A stretch of DNA of 64,000 nt from NCBI RefSeq assembly GCF_010729895.1, contig NZ_AP022612.1, positions 4,774,001-4,838,000 of the forward strand, read 5' to 3'. Both the position numbers and the translations under genes were made by a program. The DNA comes from Mycolicibacterium confluentis. Lineage in GTDB: Bacteria; Actinomycetota; Actinomycetes; Mycobacteriales; Mycobacteriaceae. Positions 33,870 to 43,150 of this stretch are shown here, piece after piece (positions within the stretch are counted from its first letter, which is position 1; every line of letters starts with the position of its first letter). The notes beneath the pieces were generated by a model that was given only the letters and a program-made list of their open reading frames with translations, made no database searches and was not told where the DNA came from.

Positions 33870-33980
33870 ATGGATCCGAATCCGGATTATGACGCGAGCG
33901 ACGAGATTGAGTACTTCTTCTCGTGGCTCCCGTGGGCGCTGCGCGGCGCCTATCCGCCCCCCGCATACCCGCCGGTCTAA
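33870..33980 (+). CDS. Small protein of 36 aa (Pro/Tyr-rich)
   Basis: ATG at 33870 with GGGAGG eight bases before it and TAA at 33978-33980. The peptide starts MDPNPDYDASDEIEYFFSWL and ends in a Pro-Tyr-Pro-Pro run. Acidic N-terminus, aromatic core (FFSWLPWAL), Pro-rich C-terminus. The ribosome binding site and the nine-base spacing to the HAD gene argue for real translation, perhaps coupled to it. A small conserved ORF (Rv0157A) exists in the same area of the M. tuberculosis map, but I cannot confirm homology. Confidence 0.6.
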   Translation: MDPNPDYDASDEIEYFFSWLPWALRGAYPPPAYPPV

Positions 33981-33989
33981 ATCGCGGGA

Positions 33990-34763
33990 GTGCGCTCGAC
34001 CTCGCAGTGTTGGCTCACCGACATGGACGGTGTGCTGGTCCATGAGGATCGGGCCCTTCCCGGCGCCGCGGAATTCCTGGCCCGCCTCATTGAGAAGGCC
34101 AGACCGTTTCTGGTTCTGACGAACAATTCGATCTACACGCCGCGTGACCTGGCCGCACGCTTGGCCCGCACGGGCCTCTCGGTCCCCGAGCAGGCGATCT
34201 GGACGTCGGCGCTGGCCACCGCGACGTTCCTCGACGACCAACTCCCCGGCGGATCGGCCTACGTCATCGGCGAGGCCGGCCTGACGACCGCACTGCACGA
34301 GGTCGGCTACACCCTGACTGATGTCGACCCGGATTTCGTCGTCCTCGGCGAAACCCGCACCTACTCGTTCGAGGCGATCACCCGCGCCGTCCGACTGATC
34401 GGCAACGGGGCGCGGTTCATCGCCACCAACCCCGACGTCACGGGCCCCTCGGCCGAGGGTCCACTGCCCGCGACCGGAAGTGTCGCCGCGATGATCACCA
34501 AGGCGACGGGCCGAGAGCCCTATTTCGTCGGCAAACCCAACCCGATGATGTTTCGCAGCGCACTCAACCGGATCGAGGCGCATTCGGAGAGCACGACCAT
34601 GATCGGCGACCGGATGGACACCGATGTGGTGGCCGGCATCGAGGCGGGCCTCGACACGATCCTGGTGCTCACGGGTTCGACCCGCGAGGCCGACGTCGAG
34701 CGCTATCCGTTTCGTCCCGGCCGGGTGCTGCCGTCGATCGCCGAGGTCATCGACCTGGTGTGA
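33990..34763 (+). CDS. HAD-superfamily phosphatase, subclass IIA (NagD-like)
   Basis: 257 aa, GTG start nine bases after the micro-ORF. HAD motif I DMDGVL (about 11-16), motif II in LTNNS (about 43-47, with NS), motif III Lys in VGKPNP (about 178-183), and motif IV MIGDRMDTDV (about 199-208). The cap between motifs II and III is of the C2a type, typical of NagD, phosphoglycolate phosphatase and p-nitrophenyl phosphatase proteins. The physiological substrate is unknown; sugar phosphates or nucleotides are likely. Downstream is the convergent tauB gene. Confidence 0.87.
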   Translation: MRSTSQCWLTDMDGVLVHEDRALPGAAEFLARLIEKARPFLVLTNNSIYTPRDLAARLARTGLSVPEQAIWTSALATATFLDDQLPGGSAYVIGEAGLTTALHEVGYTLTDVDPDFVVLGETRTYSFEAITRAVRLIGNGARFIATNPDVTGPSAEGPLPATGSVAAMITKATGREPYFVGKPNPMMFRSALNRIEAHSESTTMIGDRMDTDVVAGIEAGLDTILVLTGSTREADVERYPFRPGRVLPSIAEVIDLV

Positions 34764-34841
34764 CGGCTCGTCCGTCGAAAAGGCGAAATGGCGAGTCACA
34801 CTCGCACTGTCGCACCCAAAGCCTTGGGCGGGAGAAGCGCG

Positions 34842-35615
34842 CTATGCCGCGGCGGCCTTGACGGCCTTGCCCACCTCGACCCGAAGCTTCGTGTACTCGG
34901 GTGAGCGCCGCAGCTCGTCGGGGTCCACGCCGGTGCGCGGCAGGTCGACGGGCAGGTCCAGGGCCACCTTGCCGGGCCGCCGCGTCAGCACCACGATGCG
35001 CGAGCCCAGGAAGGCGGCCTCGTCGGCGCTGTGGGTGACGAACACCGTGGTGCGTCCCGACTCCGCGCTGACCTGCCGGACATCCTCCTGCAGACGTTCC
35101 CGAGTCAGCGCATCCAGCGCCGCGAACGGTTCATCCAGCAGGAACAACGGCGTCTCGGCCGCCAGCGCCCGCGCGATCGCGACACGCTGCTGCTGACCGC
35201 CGCTGATCTCCCAGATCTTGCGGTCCGCAGTGCCCTCGAGGCCGACCCGCTCAAGCAGTTCTGCGCGACGCTGCGCGCGTCGGTCCCGTGGCACCTTCGC
35301 GTACTTCAGCGCCAGATCGACGTTCCCGCCGACCGATCGCCACGGGAACAGGCGCGGCTGCTGGAACACCACACCCGCGGTGACGCCCGGCGTGGGCGTG
35401 CGCCCGGACACCTCGACCTGTCCCTGCGTGGGCGACTCGAAGCCGGCGATCAGCCGCAGCAGCGTGCTCTTGCCGCAGCCGGACGCGCCCACGAGTACGA
35501 GGAACGCGCCCGGCTCGACGTCGAGGTCGACGGGACCCAGCGCCGTCACATCGCCGTAGCGGTGCTCGACACTGTTGATGCGCAGAGCACCGTCGGCGTC
35601 ACTGGGTGATGGCAC
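34842..35615 (-). CDS. tauB: ABC transporter ATPase, taurine/sulfonate type
   Basis: 257 aa. Walker A GASGCGKST (about 43-51), Q-loop VFQQPRLFPW, signature SGGQQQR (about 138-144), Walker B LFLLDEPFAALDALT, and H-loop FVTHSADEA. TauB/SsuB family of aliphatic-sulfonate importers. Start overlaps the end of the binding-protein gene by 17 bases. With the permease and TauA-like protein it forms a three-gene operon in the order permease, binding protein, ATPase. Confidence 0.88.
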   Translation of the reverse strand: MPSPSDADGALRINSVEHRYGDVTALGPVDLDVEPGAFLVLVGASGCGKSTLLRLIAGFESPTQGQVEVSGRTPTPGVTAGVVFQQPRLFPWRSVGGNVDLALKYAKVPRDRRAQRRAELLERVGLEGTADRKIWEISGGQQQRVAIARALAAETPLFLLDEPFAALDALTRERLQEDVRQVSAESGRTTVFVTHSADEAAFLGSRIVVLTRRPGKVALDLPVDLPRTGVDPDELRRSPEYTKLRVEVGKAVKAAAA

Positions 35616-36636
35616 CCGGCAGCCCCTTGGTGTAGATCGCCTCCTGGAAGACCTCCAGTGGTGCGGCCGACGGGATCTGCTTCTGGTCGGCGAGGAACTG
35701 CGAGGCGCTCTGCAGGTTCGTTGCGAGGTTGCCCGGCTTGCCCTCGGTGCCCAGCCACTCCTCCGAGACCACCTCGGCCGGCGTCAGGAACACGGTCTGC
35801 TTGATCTGACCCGCGACGTCCTCAGGCGTCAGGCCGATCTCGGCGGCGATGGCCTTGGCCGCGACCTCGGGCTCGTCGTGAATCACGTTGAGCGCCCGGG
35901 CCTCCTGCTGGCGCCAGACGTCGACCACCTCGGGATGCGCGGACGCGAACTCGTCGGAGACCGTCGCCAGGTCCAGCGTGGGCTTGCCTGCCTCGGCGAG
36001 CTGGCGGCTGGAGATCAGGTCCTTGCCGGTCTTGCGCAGCTCGTCCAGCGTGGGCAGCCAGGAGTAGGCCGCATCGATGTCACCGCGCTCCCAGCCCGCC
36101 AGGATGGCCTGCGGCTGCAGGTCGATCAACTGAACGTCCTTGGCGGACAACCCCTCCTGGTCCAGCGCGGCCAGCAGGCTGTAGTGCGCGGTGGACGCGA
36201 ACGGCGTGGCGATGCGCTTGCCCTTGAGGTCGGCGACGGTGTCGATGCCGGAGCCGTCACGGGCCACAAGGGCCTCGTTCTCGCCGGCGACGCCCAGGAT
36301 GAACGCGACCTTGTACGGAATGTTCAGCGGCTCAGACAGACCGCGGGCGACCGGGCTGGAACCCAGCGTGCCGAAGTCCAGTTCGTTGGCGATGAACGCG
36401 GTGTTGACGTCGGCGCCGGAGTCGAACTTGGTCCACTTGATGTTGTAGTCCGGCAGGGCCTCTTCGAGCCACTTGTTGTTCTTGACGATCAGGTCACCAC
36501 TGATCAGCGCCTGGTAGCCGATGCGCAGGGTGGGCTTGTCGGCGCTGTGTTCCGACTTGTCGACCGAGCAGGCCGAAAGGCCGACCACAGCAAGCGAACT
36601 CGCCGCAATCGCGGCAACCAGGGATTTGATCTTCAT
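35599..36636 (-). CDS. tauA: ABC transporter substrate-binding lipoprotein, TauA-like
   Basis: 345 aa from ATG at 36636, preceded by GGAGAGGAAAG and overlapping the permease stop (ATGA). Lipoprotein signal with LSAC (Cys about 23). Mature part: LRIGYQALISGDLIVKNNKW, DLGTLGSSPVARGL-type strand, DGSGIDTVADLKGKRIATPF and STAHYSLLAAL. The last segments closely match, from memory, E. coli TauA (NGSGID..DL.GK, STSHYSLLGAL), so taurine or a related sulfonate is the best guess. No sulfur-starvation regulator is seen next to it. Confidence 0.87.
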   Translation of the reverse strand: MKIKSLVAAIAASSLAVVGLSACSVDKSEHSADKPTLRIGYQALISGDLIVKNNKWLEEALPDYNIKWTKFDSGADVNTAFIANELDFGTLGSSPVARGLSEPLNIPYKVAFILGVAGENEALVARDGSGIDTVADLKGKRIATPFASTAHYSLLAALDQEGLSAKDVQLIDLQPQAILAGWERGDIDAAYSWLPTLDELRKTGKDLISSRQLAEAGKPTLDLATVSDEFASAHPEVVDVWRQQEARALNVIHDEPEVAAKAIAAEIGLTPEDVAGQIKQTVFLTPAEVVSEEWLGTEGKPGNLATNLQSASQFLADQKQIPSAAPLEVFQEAIYTKGLPGAITQ

Positions 36637-37496
36637 ATCTTTCCTCTCCAGGGAACAGCGCGCCGTTCGAGGGCGCGAAGCAGACCGTCGATCACCAGGC
36701 CGGAGAATCCGATGGCGAAGATTCCGACCAGGACGACGGGGGTGTTGTTGTAGTTGCTGGCGTCTTTGACCAGGCCGCCCACGCCGGGGATGCCGTTGAA
36801 CAGTTCGGCCGCGACCACCGACGAGTACGCCATGCCGACGGCCAGGCGAATGCCGGTGAAGGTCTCGGGCAGCGCCGAGGGCACCACGACGTCGCGGATC
36901 ACCTCTGCGCGACTGGCGCCCAGCGCGCGGGCGGCCTCCTGCAGGCCGACCGGCGCCGCGACGACTGCGGCCGTGGTCGCGACCGCGGCGGGCGGCAGCG
37001 CGGCCAGCGCCAGCAGCGTGATCTTGGGCGCCTCGTCGATGCCCAGCCAGATCACCAGCAGGAAGAAGTACGCCAGCGGCGGCAGCGCGCGCAGAAACGT
37101 CAGCCAGGGCTCCAGCACGCTGCGCACCCAACTGACCGAACCCATCACCAGACCCAGCAGCACACCGACCGTGACGCCGATGAGGACACCGGCGAACACG
37201 CGTCGCAGCGTCATGTAGAGGTGTTCCCACAGCAGGTAGCCGGCGTAGCCGCGGACCCCGTCGTGCGTGCTCGAGATCTCCAGGAAGGCGCGCCACACCG
37301 TGGCCGGGTACGGCACGAAGGTCTGGTTCCACACTCCGGTGGCCGCGGCGATCTGCCAGGCGGCAAGGAAGACCAGCACCGACAGCACGGGCAGCGCGGC
37401 CCGGGTCAGCCGACCCTTCCAGGGATTCTTCCGGGCGGCCGCGACCGCAGGGGTGTCGGCGGCGTCAGGAGGCGTGATGTCTACGAAGACGGACAC
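36633..37496 (-). CDS. tauC: ABC transporter permease, TauC-like
   Basis: 287 aa, GTG start. Six predicted membrane helices (first about 34-52). The binding-protein-dependent permease EAA loop is visible as EAARALGASRAEVIRDVVVPSALP (given in part), about two thirds along. First gene of the operon; the 230 bases upstream, shared with the divergent MpaB-like gene, hold its promoter. No riboswitch motif was recognised there. Confidence 0.87.
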   Translation of the reverse strand: MSVFVDITPPDAADTPAVAAARKNPWKGRLTRAALPVLSVLVFLAAWQIAAATGVWNQTFVPYPATVWRAFLEISSTHDGVRGYAGYLLWEHLYMTLRRVFAGVLIGVTVGVLLGLVMGSVSWVRSVLEPWLTFLRALPPLAYFFLLVIWLGIDEAPKITLLALAALPPAAVATTAAVVAAPVGLQEAARALGASRAEVIRDVVVPSALPETFTGIRLAVGMAYSSVVAAELFNGIPGVGGLVKDASNYNNTPVVLVGIFAIGFSGLVIDGLLRALERRAVPWRGKI

Positions 37497-37723
37497 GTGG
37501 GGTTCCTTCGGGACTGAGGGCAGGAGAGGACGAGTGACCAGCCTTCAGCGACAACAGCAGTGCCCCGACGTGTTCTTCACCGCAAAGAGGTACCGCGCCT
37601 CCGACACCAGCGGCAATATTCCGACTCATCGTGAATCTAAACGCCCCCTCGCCTTGACGGCAGGCGCTGCCCGTGCGGATGGCTCCACGATCCCGGCGAC
37701 CCACAGCGCTGATTCGTGCCACC

Positions 37724-38692
37724 ATGGGTGTCATGCCCACCCACGGCAGCTCCGGCAGTGACATGAAGTCACGCCGAATCGACTTGGGGCCGGCGTCCCT
37801 GCTGTGGCGCTGGGCCGGCGACATGCGCATCGCCTTCGAGGGCGGGACGGCCGGGCTGATGCAGACCATGCACCCCGCGATCGGCCAGGGTCTGATCGAT
37901 CACTCGAACTTCTTCGACGATCCCGTCGACCGGGTGTTCCGTTCTCTACCAGGGATTCTGGGGACGGTGTACGAGGGGCCGACCGCATACGACACCGGAG
38001 CGAGGGTCCGCGACTTCCACCGCGACATCAAGGGCGTCCTGCCCTCCGGCCAGCGTTACCACGCGCTGACGCCCGAGACCTACTGGTGGGCGCACGCGAC
38101 CTTCCAGATGATGGTGCACCGCCTGGCTGAACACTGGGACACCCACAGGCTCACCAACGCCGAGCGGGAACAGCTCTATCTGGAGGGCTGCGAGTGGTAT
38201 CGGCGCTACGGGATGACCGAGTCGGTGCTGCCGCCCACCTTGACCGAGTTCAACCGTGAGTACGAGCGCTACTGCGGCGAAGTGCTGCAGCCCAATCCGG
38301 CATCGGACTACCTCATCGAATTCATCGGGCGCCCAGCCATTCCCGACATGAGCATGTCACCGGACTACCCGACGCACCCAATGATGAAGCCGCTCACGGA
38401 CCGCCTGCTGCCCAGCCTGCCGGTGCGTGTCGCGCTCGCCCCGCCGATGCGTCTGGTGATCTTCGGCGGTCTCCCACCCCTTGTTCGCGAGCGGTTCGGC
38501 ATTCGGTGGCGGCGGGCCGACGAGTCGAGCTACCGCGCGGTGCGCACCGCCATCAGGTCGGGCTGGCGCACCATGCCGGCGTCGTTGAGGTGGCACAAGG
38601 CCGCTCGCAAGGGCTGGCTCCGCGAACTCGGCCGGGTGCCGCGCACCGCCCCCGTCAGCGCCCCGCGGTCTCCGGCAGCGCGAGCACGCTGA
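37724..38692 (+). CDS. MpaB-like oxygenase (DUF2236 family)
   Basis: 322 aa from ATG at 37724; ATG three codons later (37733) is equally possible, and neither has a clear ribosome binding site, suggesting leaderless expression. The DUF2236 (latex-oxygenase/MpaB) signatures are visible: LMQTMHPAIGQGLIDHS near residue 45-60, FRDIKG-like RDFHRDIKG, and TYWWAHATFQM with the conserved His. These proteins bind a b-type heme and in known members cleave or hydroxylate isoprenoids; the substrate here is unknown. Its 3' end overlaps the convergent MFS gene by 38 bases. Confidence 0.82.
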   Translation: MGVMPTHGSSGSDMKSRRIDLGPASLLWRWAGDMRIAFEGGTAGLMQTMHPAIGQGLIDHSNFFDDPVDRVFRSLPGILGTVYEGPTAYDTGARVRDFHRDIKGVLPSGQRYHALTPETYWWAHATFQMMVHRLAEHWDTHRLTNAEREQLYLEGCEWYRRYGMTESVLPPTLTEFNREYERYCGEVLQPNPASDYLIEFIGRPAIPDMSMSPDYPTHPMMKPLTDRLLPSLPVRVALAPPMRLVIFGGLPPLVRERFGIRWRRADESSYRAVRTAIRSGWRTMPASLRWHKAARKGWLRELGRVPRTAPVSAPRSPAARAR

Positions 38693-39935
38693 CGAGACTG
38701 ACCGTCGCGAGCGCGCCCATCATCACCGCGAGCGACCATCCGCCGTAGGCGTTCAACAGCATCGGTGAGACCACCGGGGGCAGCGCGCCACCGATCACCG
38801 CGCCGAAGGTGTGGCACAGCGCGGACCCGGAGTAGCGGTACTGCGGCGCGAAGATCTCCGGAAGGAACGCGGCCATGGGTCCCATGCACACGCCGATCAG
38901 CGCGTAGGTGGCCACGATTGCCACGCCGAACACCGCCTGGCTGCCCGTCTCCACCAACGGGAAGAGCGCGAATGACCAGGGCACCGCGATGGCGAACCCG
39001 ATCGCGAGGATGCGCTTGCGTCCGTAGATGTCACTGAGCATCGCCGAGGCCACCACCAACAGCACCTCACACAACCCGCCGAGCACGCCCGTCAGCAGCA
39101 CGAAGTTCGTCGAGAAGTGCAGATGATCGGTCGCGTAGTGCGTGAAGAACGTAGTGGCCTGGAACACCAGCATCGGCGCACACACCGCGACACCGGCGGC
39201 CAGCAGCACCTGGCGGCCCTGCCGTCGCACCAGGGCGATGATCGGGGTTGCCGGGTCGGCGGGCGTCTCGTCGGATACCGGCGACTCCTCGACGCGCAGT
39301 CGGATGTAGAGCGCCGTCACGATCAGTACCGCCGACAGTAAGAACGGAATACGCCAGCCCCACTGCAGGAAGGCCTCGCTGCCCTCGCCGAAACCGAAGT
39401 GCACGAGCAGGAACACCAGGTTCGCCATCACCACCGCGGTGCCCAGTCCAAGTTGGGTGAACATGCCGAAGAAGCCGCGCCGGTGCGCCGGCGCGTTCTC
39501 CGCGCTGAGCAGCACCGAACCGGCCCATTCGCCGCCGACGGCGAAGCCCTGGATCAGCCGCAGCGTGATCAGCAGCAGCGGTGCGGCGACACCGATCGAC
39601 GCGGTGCTCGGGATCAGGCCCACGCCGACGGTGGCGACACCCATCAGCAGCAGCGTCACCACCAGCGTCTGCTTGCGGCCGATGCGGTCGCCGAAGTGGC
39701 CGAACACCGCCGCGCCCACGGGGCGCGCCAGGAACGCCGCGGCGAATGCACCCAGTGAGGCCGTCATGGCCATCACATGACCCAGTTCCGGGAAGAACAC
39801 CGTCGGGAACACCAACGCCGCGGCGGTCCCGTAGATGAAGAAGTCGTAGAACTCGATGGCCGACCCGACGTAGCTCGCCATCGAGATGCGGCGCAACGAC
39901 GGGGAGGGGGCGGTTGGCACCGTCACTGAAGTCAT
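38655..39935 (-). CDS. MFS transporter, metabolite:H+ symporter type
   Basis: 426 aa from ATG at 39935 (MTSVTVPTAPSPSLRR); the upstream frame is open 12 codons more. Twelve predicted helices. The MHS-family motifs are present: ASYVGSAIEFYDFFIYGTAAAL in helix 1, FGHFGDRIGRKQTL (loop 2-3) and RLIQGFAVGGEWAG in helix 4. Family members (ShiA, KgtP, ProP-like) take up organic acids, shikimate or osmolytes with protons. Substrate unknown. Single gene between divergent pntA and convergent MpaB-like gene. Confidence 0.87.
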   Translation of the reverse strand: MTSVTVPTAPSPSLRRISMASYVGSAIEFYDFFIYGTAAALVFPTVFFPELGHVMAMTASLGAFAAAFLARPVGAAVFGHFGDRIGRKQTLVVTLLLMGVATVGVGLIPSTASIGVAAPLLLITLRLIQGFAVGGEWAGSVLLSAENAPAHRRGFFGMFTQLGLGTAVVMANLVFLLVHFGFGEGSEAFLQWGWRIPFLLSAVLIVTALYIRLRVEESPVSDETPADPATPIIALVRRQGRQVLLAAGVAVCAPMLVFQATTFFTHYATDHLHFSTNFVLLTGVLGGLCEVLLVVASAMLSDIYGRKRILAIGFAIAVPWSFALFPLVETGSQAVFGVAIVATYALIGVCMGPMAAFLPEIFAPQYRYSGSALCHTFGAVIGGALPPVVSPMLLNAYGGWSLAVMMGALATVSLVSVLALPETAGR

Positions 39936-40155
39936 GGCGTCGATAATCGCGCGATCCGCGCGCATGCTCATCGGGCGGTTGGTGGAACGTCCGGGGGAAT
40001 GCGTTGTCCCCCAATCGGAGGACCCTCACCTCTGCGTCCGGGGCGCGGTGTACTGCACCGATACAGACTGGTACCGGGGGTTACTGCTTGTGGCCTGCTC
40101 CTACACTTGCATCTTTGACCCCGCCCTGAGCCAACGAGATCGGATCTGACAAACG

Positions 40156-41691
40156 ATGATCATCGGGATACCACGCGAGTCCCTGCCTGGGGAGACGCGT
40201 GTCGCAGCCACGCCCGCGACGGTCGCGCAGCTGATCAAGCTCGGCTATTCCGTGCTGGTGGAATCCGGCGCGGGAACCGCCGCGAGTTTCTCCGACGGTG
40301 CCTACAGCGAGGCAGGGGCTGAGATCGGCACCGCCGAACAGGCCCTGGCCTCCGACGTGGTGCTCAAGGTCAACGCCCCCGACAACGGTGAGATCGCGGC
40401 CCTGCGCGACGGCGCAACGCTGATCAGCCTGCTCTCCCCGGCCCTCAAGCCCGAGCTTGTCGAGCAGTTGGCCACCCGCCCGATCACCGCGCTGGCCATG
40501 GACGCTGTCCCGCGCATCTCGCGCGCACAGTCACTCGACGTGCTGTCCTCGATGGCCAACATCGCCGGCTACCGCGCCGTCGTCGAGGCCGCGCACACCT
40601 TCGGTCGGTTCTTCACCGGTCAGGTGACCGCCGCGGGCAAGGTGCCGCCGGCGAAGGTGCTCGTAGTCGGCGCTGGCGTCGCCGGTCTGGCCGCCATCGG
40701 CGCCGCGGGCAGCCTGGGGGCGATCGTGCGCGCCACGGATCCGCGTCCAGAGGTCGCCGACCAGGTCAAGTCCCTGGGTGGGGAGTACCTGGCGGTGGAC
40801 CCAGCGGCGGCCGAGGTGTCGGCCACGGGCTACGCCAAAGAGATGGGCGACGACTACAAGGCCCGCGAGGCGAAGCTCTACGCCGAGCAGGCCGGCGACG
40901 TCGACATCATCATCACCACGGCGCTGATCCCCGGTAAGCCCGCACCGCGCATCATCACCGCCGAGATGGTGGCGTCGATGAAGGCCGGCAGCGTGATCGT
41001 CGACATGGCCGCGGCCAACGGCGGAAACGTCGAGGGCACCGTCAAGGACCAGGCCGTCGTCACCGACAACGGCGTGACCATCATCGGCTACACCGACCTG
41101 GCCGGCCGACTGCCCGCGCAGGCCTCCCAGCTGTACGGCACCAACCTGGTGAACCTGCTCAAGCTGCTGACCCCGGAGAAAGATGGGACTCTCCTCCTAG
41201 ATTTCGACGACGTCGTGCAGCGGTCGGTGACCGTGGTCCGCGACGGCGAGATCACCTGGCCGCCGCCGCCGGTACAGGTCTCGGCCGCGCCCGCGGCCGC
41301 GGCCGCTGCCGCACCGGTGGCGCAGAAGCCGGCCAAAGAGCCCATCTCGACCGGACGCCGCCTCGGGCTGACCTTCGGGGTCGCCGCCGTGCTGTTCGCG
41401 CTGATCGCGCTGTCGCCCACCGCGCTGCAGGTGCACCTGACGGTGTTCGCGCTCGCGATCGTGATCGGCTACTACGTGATCGGCAACGTCCACCATGCGC
41501 TGCACACCCCGCTGATGTCGGTGACCAACGCCATCTCCGGAATCATCGTGGTCGGCGCGCTGCTGCAGATCGGGCACGGCAACGTCCCGATCACCGCTCT
41601 GGCCTTCGTGGCGATCCTGCTCGCCAGCATCAACATCTTCGGCGGTTTCGCGGTCACGCGCCGCATGTTGGCCATGTTCTCCCGCAGCTAG
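40156..41691 (+). CDS. pntA: Proton-translocating NAD(P) transhydrogenase, fused alpha subunit
   Basis: 511 aa. N-terminal NAD(H)-binding domain I (1 to about 375) begins [18 protein letters not shown] and contains the Rossmann turn [14 protein letters not shown] (about 171-184). An Ala/Pro-rich linker (about 374-400) joins it to four membrane helices (about 405-505). E. coli PntA has the same layout (510 aa), whereas M. tuberculosis splits this protein into PntAa and PntAb. Together with PntB it transfers hydride from NADH to NADP using the proton gradient. The gene starts 220 bases from the divergent MFS gene and is followed after 36 bases by pntB. Confidence 0.93.
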   Translation: MIIGIPRESLPGETRVAATPATVAQLIKLGYSVLVESGAGTAASFSDGAYSEAGAEIGTAEQALASDVVLKVNAPDNGEIAALRDGATLISLLSPALKPELVEQLATRPITALAMDAVPRISRAQSLDVLSSMANIAGYRAVVEAAHTFGRFFTGQVTAAGKVPPAKVLVVGAGVAGLAAIGAAGSLGAIVRATDPRPEVADQVKSLGGEYLAVDPAAAEVSATGYAKEMGDDYKAREAKLYAEQAGDVDIIITTALIPGKPAPRIITAEMVASMKAGSVIVDMAAANGGNVEGTVKDQAVVTDNGVTIIGYTDLAGRLPAQASQLYGTNLVNLLKLLTPEKDGTLLLDFDDVVQRSVTVVRDGEITWPPPPVQVSAAPAAAAAAAPVAQKPAKEPISTGRRLGLTFGVAAVLFALIALSPTALQVHLTVFALAIVIGYYVIGNVHHALHTPLMSVTNAISGIIVVGALLQIGHGNVPITALAFVAILLASINIFGGFAVTRRMLAMFSRS

Positions 41692-41727
41692 ACGCCTGCA
41701 TCCACCCACACTTTTCGGAACGGATTC

Positions 41728-43149
41728 ATGTTCACTCTGGAAACCGCCGCCACCGCGGCCTACGTCGTTGCGGCCCTGCTGTTCATCCTCGCGCTGGCCG
41801 GCCTGTCCAAGCACGAGACGTCGCGGGCGGGAAACACCTTCGGCATCACAGGCATGGCGGTCGCGCTGGTCGCCACCATCGCGCTGGCCATCAACCACCA
41901 GATCGAGCCGCTCGGCCTGGCACTGCTGATCGGCGCGATGGCCGTCGGTGCCGCGATCGGGTTGTGGCGGGCCAAGGTCGTCGAGATGACCGGCATGCCC
42001 GAACTCATCGCGCTGCTGCACTCGTTCGTCGGCCTGGCCGCGGTCCTCGTCGGCTGGAACGGCTACCTGCACGTCGAAGGTGACGCCGGCGGGGCCGAGG
42101 CCGCGCTTCTGAGCGAGCAGGGCATGCTCGGCATCCACTCGGCCGAAGTCGTCATCGGCGTGTTCATCGGCGCCGTGACCTTCACGGGTTCGATCGTGGC
42201 CAACCTCAAGCTCTCGGCGCGCATCAAGTCCGCGCCGATGATGCTGCCCGGCAAGAACATCCTCAATGTCGGCGCGCTGGTGGCATTCCTGGCGCTGACG
42301 GTGTGGTTCGTCATCGACCCGTCGCTGTGGCTTCTCGTCGCGGTGACCGTGTTGGCGCTGCTGCTGGGCTGGCACCTGGTCGCCTCCATCGGTGGCGGCG
42401 ACATGCCCGTCGTCGTGTCGATGCTCAACAGCTACTCCGGCTGGGCCGCGGCCGCCTCGGGCTTCCTGCTCGGCAACGACCTGCTGATCATCACCGGCGC
42501 ACTGGTCGGCTCCTCGGGTGCCTACCTGTCCTACATCATGTGCAAAGCCATGAACCGATCGTTCATCTCGGTGATCGCAGGCGGCTTCGGCATCGAAGCA
42601 GGCCCCAGCGAAGACAAGGACTACGGCGAGCACCGCGAGATCAACGCCGAGGCCGCCGCTGACATGCTCACGTCCGCGAGCTCGGTGATCATCACCCCGG
42701 GCTACGGCATGGCCGTCGCCCAGGCTCAGTACGGCGTCGCCGACCTGACCCGCAAGCTGCGCGACCGCGGCATCGACGTCCGCTTCGGCATCCACCCGGT
42801 CGCCGGACGCCTGCCCGGGCACATGAACGTGCTCCTGGCCGAGGCCAAGGTGCCCTACGACATCGTGCTCGAGATGGACGAGATCAACGACGACTTCGAC
42901 GGCACCTCCGTCGTCCTGGTGATCGGCGCCAACGACACCGTGAACCCGGCCGCCTCCGAGGATCCCAGCAGCCCCATCGCCGGCATGCCGGTGCTCACGG
43001 TGTGGGACGCCGACAACGTCATCGTGTTCAAGCGTTCCATGGCTTCCGGTTACGCCGGCGTGCAGAACCCGCTGTTCTTCCGGGACAACACCCAGATGCT
43101 CTTCGGCGACGCCAAAGACCGGGTCGACGCGATCCTGGCCGCGCTGTAG
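41728..43149 (+). CDS. pntB: NAD(P) transhydrogenase subunit beta
   Basis: 473 aa. About eight to nine membrane helices in residues 1-260, then the NADP(H)-binding domain III with [16 protein letters not shown] (about 330-345), [18 protein letters not shown] and [12 protein letters not shown], all strongly conserved in PntB. Forms with PntA the membrane proton pump that makes NADPH. Operon partner of pntA. Its stop is one base from the convergent alpha/beta hydrolase stop. Confidence 0.94.
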   Translation: MFTLETAATAAYVVAALLFILALAGLSKHETSRAGNTFGITGMAVALVATIALAINHQIEPLGLALLIGAMAVGAAIGLWRAKVVEMTGMPELIALLHSFVGLAAVLVGWNGYLHVEGDAGGAEAALLSEQGMLGIHSAEVVIGVFIGAVTFTGSIVANLKLSARIKSAPMMLPGKNILNVGALVAFLALTVWFVIDPSLWLLVAVTVLALLLGWHLVASIGGGDMPVVVSMLNSYSGWAAAASGFLLGNDLLIITGALVGSSGAYLSYIMCKAMNRSFISVIAGGFGIEAGPSEDKDYGEHREINAEAAADMLTSASSVIITPGYGMAVAQAQYGVADLTRKLRDRGIDVRFGIHPVAGRLPGHMNVLLAEAKVPYDIVLEMDEINDDFDGTSVVLVIGANDTVNPAASEDPSSPIAGMPVLTVWDADNVIVFKRSMASGYAGVQNPLFFRDNTQMLFGDAKDRVDAILAAL

Positions 43150-43150
43150 G

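Noticed and set aside
34764..34841. Third copy of the long palindrome between the HAD gene and tauB
   Set aside because: The region has small hairpins (GCGAG/CTCGC) but not the GTGATTTCGGCGCG arms.
37497..37723. Possible riboswitch or leader peptide before the taurine-type transporter
   Set aside because: I compared it by eye with SAM-type riboswitch signatures and found no match; the short minus-strand frame has no ribosome binding site of its own.
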